NCBI GenBank assembly: GCA_003354025.1
Contig: PIVU01000014.1
Location: 1-37,732 of the forward strand
DNA: 37,732 nucleotides
Direction: 5' to 3'
Source of the DNA: Nitrospirota bacterium
GTDB lineage: Bacteria > Nitrospirota > Thermodesulfovibrionia > UBA6902
The position numbers and the translations under genes were made by a program. Under the pieces are notes generated by a model. It was not told the origin of the DNA and searched no databases. It saw only the letters and a list, made by a program, of their open reading frames with translations. Shown piece after piece: positions 35,600 to 37,732 of this stretch. Positions within the stretch are counted from its first letter, which is position 1, and every line of letters starts with the position of its first letter.

Positions 35600-35784
35600 G
35601 ACGCCCTCCCTCATAAGCGTTTATTAATGTTTTTTCGTCAAGTACATTAATTAAACGGCTTATTTTGCATGATTCTTAAGTGGGGATGTGTAAACTTTTC
35701 TGTCGGAATGTAATGTGTTGATATTTTTTTGGGGATACTTATATTCAATTGCACTGAAAGTTCGTTGTTAAATTCTGATGATAT

Positions 35785-36738
35785 TTATAATTCATAGTAC
35801 CTTCCCTGCTCAGCAATGATAAGGTTTAGGCTGAGATCGTTATGGGAGAATAATTGCCTCTTTATTGTTTCAGTGACAGTATTATCAGCACTCAGGTCCG
35901 GTTTTATGTGCGTAATTATTACCTTAAGACCCTGAAGTGCTTCAAGGTGGTTTCCGGCATCGACGATTGAAGCCAGTTTGTGAAATGAGTGCATCAGCCA
36001 TCTGGGGGTAAGGTGTGAAAAGAGCTGATCATCAGGACGCTCGTCAGGGTAGGACGTTTCAATGAATATGCCGTGCAAAGTGTTTGACTTTATGAGCGGA
36101 GCAATGCGTTTCCATAAATCCTGTGTTGTAGATCTTTTTTCAACTTCATCAGGGCCGGTATCACCCATGTAGAGTATATAGGCGCTGTCCGACTCAACCA
36201 GAAAAGCTGTGGAGTCTGTGAATTGACCATGGGCCAGGGGGTAGGCCTCCACACTCATTGAAGTCTGCTCAACCTTTGTAGATTCGCCGGTCTTCAGAGG
36301 TATATAACGGTATTGCCCCAGTAGAGGAGGGGTTCCGGAGTTTGCAAAATTAGGCCAGAGCCGCCAGTTGAATAATAAGTTCTTAATATCATCAATAGTG
36401 CCCTGGAGACTCATTATCGGTTTTGGGAAGTCATTGGGTGAAACAGATGTCAGCCCTTCTATGTGATCAAGATATGGATGGCTGATCAGGTAGGCCATGA
36501 TATGGTGGTGCAAAATTGTTCCCTCAGTGCTCAGGCCGGAGTCTGTGGAAAGCTCTATTTTTGAGAAACACCCCTTTTGGTTTGCAGCTTGCAGTCCTGT
36601 ATAAACTGTCCCTGCATCAAGGCATACAAACTTATTTGAGTCTATTGGTGCAATAAGGTGAGATGAAAGATTGCTTTCATCAAGACCGCCTTTCACTCCC
36701 AGGGGAATCCATCTGAATTTCGGCTGCATAGAGTTCAT
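35785..36738 (-). CDS. Class II 3',5'-cyclic-nucleotide phosphodiesterase (PDE1/CpdP family), variant metal motif
   Basis: 317 residues of the metallo-beta-lactamase-fold class II phosphodiesterase family: FVCLDAGTVYTGL near the N-terminus, the signature region YLISHPYLDHIEGLTSVSP, HGQFTDSTAFLVES with LYMGDTGPDEV (metal-binding Asp), IFIETSYPDERPD and VIITHIKPD near the C-terminus. The family signature is H-x-H-L-D-H; here the second His is Tyr (codon TAT against CAT), so one metal ligand seems replaced. The others are intact. It would hydrolyse cAMP or cGMP, or have altered activity. No adenylate cyclase is seen in the window. Confidence 0.87.
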   Translation of the reverse strand: MNSMQPKFRWIPLGVKGGLDESNLSSHLIAPIDSNKFVCLDAGTVYTGLQAANQKGCFSKIELSTDSGLSTEGTILHHHIMAYLISHPYLDHIEGLTSVSPNDFPKPIMSLQGTIDDIKNLLFNWRLWPNFANSGTPPLLGQYRYIPLKTGESTKVEQTSMSVEAYPLAHGQFTDSTAFLVESDSAYILYMGDTGPDEVEKRSTTQDLWKRIAPLIKSNTLHGIFIETSYPDERPDDQLFSHLTPRWLMHSFHKLASIVDAGNHLEALQGLKVIITHIKPDLSADNTVTETIKRQLFSHNDLSLNLIIAEQGRYYEL

Positions 36739-36921
36739 GTAATTAATAATGAGTGTTCTGTGATTTCAGGGAAACTTGAATTGATGCCTCCCTGTTTGCT
36801 CAATAGTTGAGTCTAATTACCGTTTATCAAATCTTATCAAAAGGTGATGCAAAAAGCGATATTAATCTTTATTGCTCGGCATCTGCAAATTGAAGTCGTC
36901 TCATGATTTTGCCCTGCTTTC

Positions 36922-36930
36922 TGGTATAAT
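36922..36930 (+). promoter_or_regulatory. Extended -10 promoter of the M1-like gene
   Basis: TGGTATAAT is a perfect extended -10 element (TGn-TATAAT) located 50 bp upstream of the ATG at 36981. No good -35 was seen 16-18 bp before it, as is common with extended -10 promoters. Confidence 0.55.
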
Positions 36931-36980
36931 GGAGATAACCTCAAACAATCTATAGAAATTATTCATTACAGGAATCTACT

Positions 36981-37732
36981 ATGATCAATCGTACTATATT
37001 ATTGTCAGTTTTATTCATACTCATCCTACCCGTATTCGAAGCTGGTGCAACCCATAAAAACAGTCTGCATGTCACTATCGATATAGATCAGTCTCAGCTA
37101 ACGGGGGTTTCAAAAATCGGAGTTGCAGCCCGAGAGGAAATCGTTCTTCACAAGGGTGCCCTTGAAATCATCGGTATTTCAATCGATGGGAAAAGAATTA
37201 ATTATAGCGAAGAAAAAGACACTATTACAGTAGTACCGGAAGATGATGGTGTGATCGAAATTGCCTACAAGGGCATTTTCAGGTCAAAAGGGAATAGGCA
37301 TGCTTCCGGAATAGCTGAAAGCATTATAGATAAAAGAGGAGTGTCTCTTACCGGCAGGTGGTACCCTCAGGTAGACAGTCTGAGTTACTACGATCTTACG
37401 GTTATTCTTCCTGAAGGATATGAGGCAGTATCCGAAGCAGAGGATATTCGCAAAAAAACTGTGGATGGGAAGGCCGAGTTTAACTTTGTGTTCCCCCATC
37501 AGGTGGACGGGATTAATCTGGTTGCATCTGATAAGTTCAGGGTCATTGAAGACAGCTATGGAGATGTTGCTTTATATGCGTACTTCTTTGAGGAAGATCT
37601 GGGTCTGGCGAATACTTATATTGAGTATACGAAAAAATATATCAAGCTCTATGAGGGCCTGATCGGTGATTTTCCCTATAAGAGATTCTCAGTAGTTGAG
37701 AACTTCCTGCCTACTGGTTACTCAATGCCTAC
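36981..37732 (+). CDS. Exported protein with M1-aminopeptidase-like N-terminal part (3' cut by window)
   Basis: The frame is open from ATG 36981 to the last base (250 codons). A signal peptide (MINRTILLSVLFILILPVFE) is followed by a beta-rich region: LHVTIDIDQSQLTGVSKI, a RWYPQVDSLSYYDLTVILP segment and FPHQVDGINLVASDKFRVIE. This resembles the N-terminal saddle domain of M1 (gluzincin) peptidases. The end, YIKLYEGLIGDFPYKRFSVVE, is the usual lead into the catalytic domain. The zinc motif HExxH would lie beyond the window, so activity cannot be judged. Confidence 0.75.
   Translation, partial: MINRTILLSVLFILILPVFEAGATHKNSLHVTIDIDQSQLTGVSKIGVAAREEIVLHKGALEIIGISIDGKRINYSEEKDTITVVPEDDGVIEIAYKGIFRSKGNRHASGIAESIIDKRGVSLTGRWYPQVDSLSYYDLTVILPEGYEAVSEAEDIRKKTVDGKAEFNFVFPHQVDGINLVASDKFRVIEDSYGDVALYAYFFEEDLGLANTYIEYTKKYIKLYEGLIGDFPYKRFSVVENFLPTGYSMP

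Overview
This is a 37.7 kb chromosomal window (low to mid-40s % GC by eye) from a Gram-negative, probably motile and largely anaerobic bacterium. The gene families (FeS/DUF3786 protein, two-CW Cys-rich proteins, a che operon carrying STAS and ribbon-helix-helix genes, DUF4382 lipoprotein, c-di-GMP genes) remind me of Nitrospirota (Thermodesulfovibrionia-like) or Desulfobacterota. That placement is an inference from gene content. I see no rRNA, tRNA, CRISPR array, transposase or phage gene.

Layout. (1) 1-483: the 3' end of a PLP aminotransferase, then a gene-poor 363 bp gap with a C9T7 homopolymer and an operator-like palindrome. (2) 847-4211: a NarL-type two-component pair (multi-PAS/GAF kinase and LuxR-type regulator). 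(3) 4446-18659: a co-directional chemotaxis/signalling cluster: cytoplasmic-facing MCP, cheY, ribbon-helix-helix protein, STAS protein, cheA, a carbonic anhydrase-MCP fusion, cheW, cheR, cheD, cheB, a second CheY-like receiver, a hybrid histidine kinase with REC and HPt, and a PleD-like REC-GGDEF diguanylate cyclase. (4) 18684-22646: a divergently placed DUF4382 lipoprotein, a CMD-family protein behind a possible sigma-54 promoter, and a PAS-PAS sigma-54 activator. (5) 22855-28607: zinc-ribbon/retropepsin-like membrane protein, a GT-B-like protein, then a tightly overlapping trio: membrane histidine kinase, response regulator with a HEPN-like C-terminus, and a membrane-anchored OmpA/MotB-like protein. 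(6) 28685-36738: mostly minus-strand genes: two-CW-PilZ, ABM monooxygenase, FeS-DUF3786, small lipoprotein, PAS-GAF-HD-GYP phosphodiesterase, two-CW protein and class II cyclic-nucleotide phosphodiesterase, with a plus-strand membrane protein and methyltransferase in between and a MITE-like 145 bp inverted-repeat element. (7) 36981-end: the start of an M1-peptidase-like exported protein.

The most unusual object is the 896-residue protein at 8883-11573: an exported alpha-carbonic anhydrase domain, a His-rich linker, one membrane span, then a complete MCP with a C-terminal CheR-docking-like pentapeptide, all in one frame inside the che operon. It has a near-ideal internal Shine-Dalgarno and ATG precisely where the MCP begins, so the locus may make both a fused CO2/bicarbonate-linked receptor and a stand-alone MCP. 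One carbonic anhydrase second-shell residue (Glu117 equivalent) is Gln, which in human CA II strongly lowers activity, so a sensing role is possible. The second candidate system is the kinase / REC-HEPN / OmpA-like trio, in which a phosphorelay appears to control a possible RNase.

The window is rich in second-messenger genes: a diguanylate cyclase with an I-site, an HD-GYP phosphodiesterase, a PilZ protein with intact binding motifs, a tandem T2SSE_N-like repeat in the CheA linker, and a class II cNMP phosphodiesterase. Chemotaxis, c-di-GMP and perhaps cAMP signalling are likely connected here.
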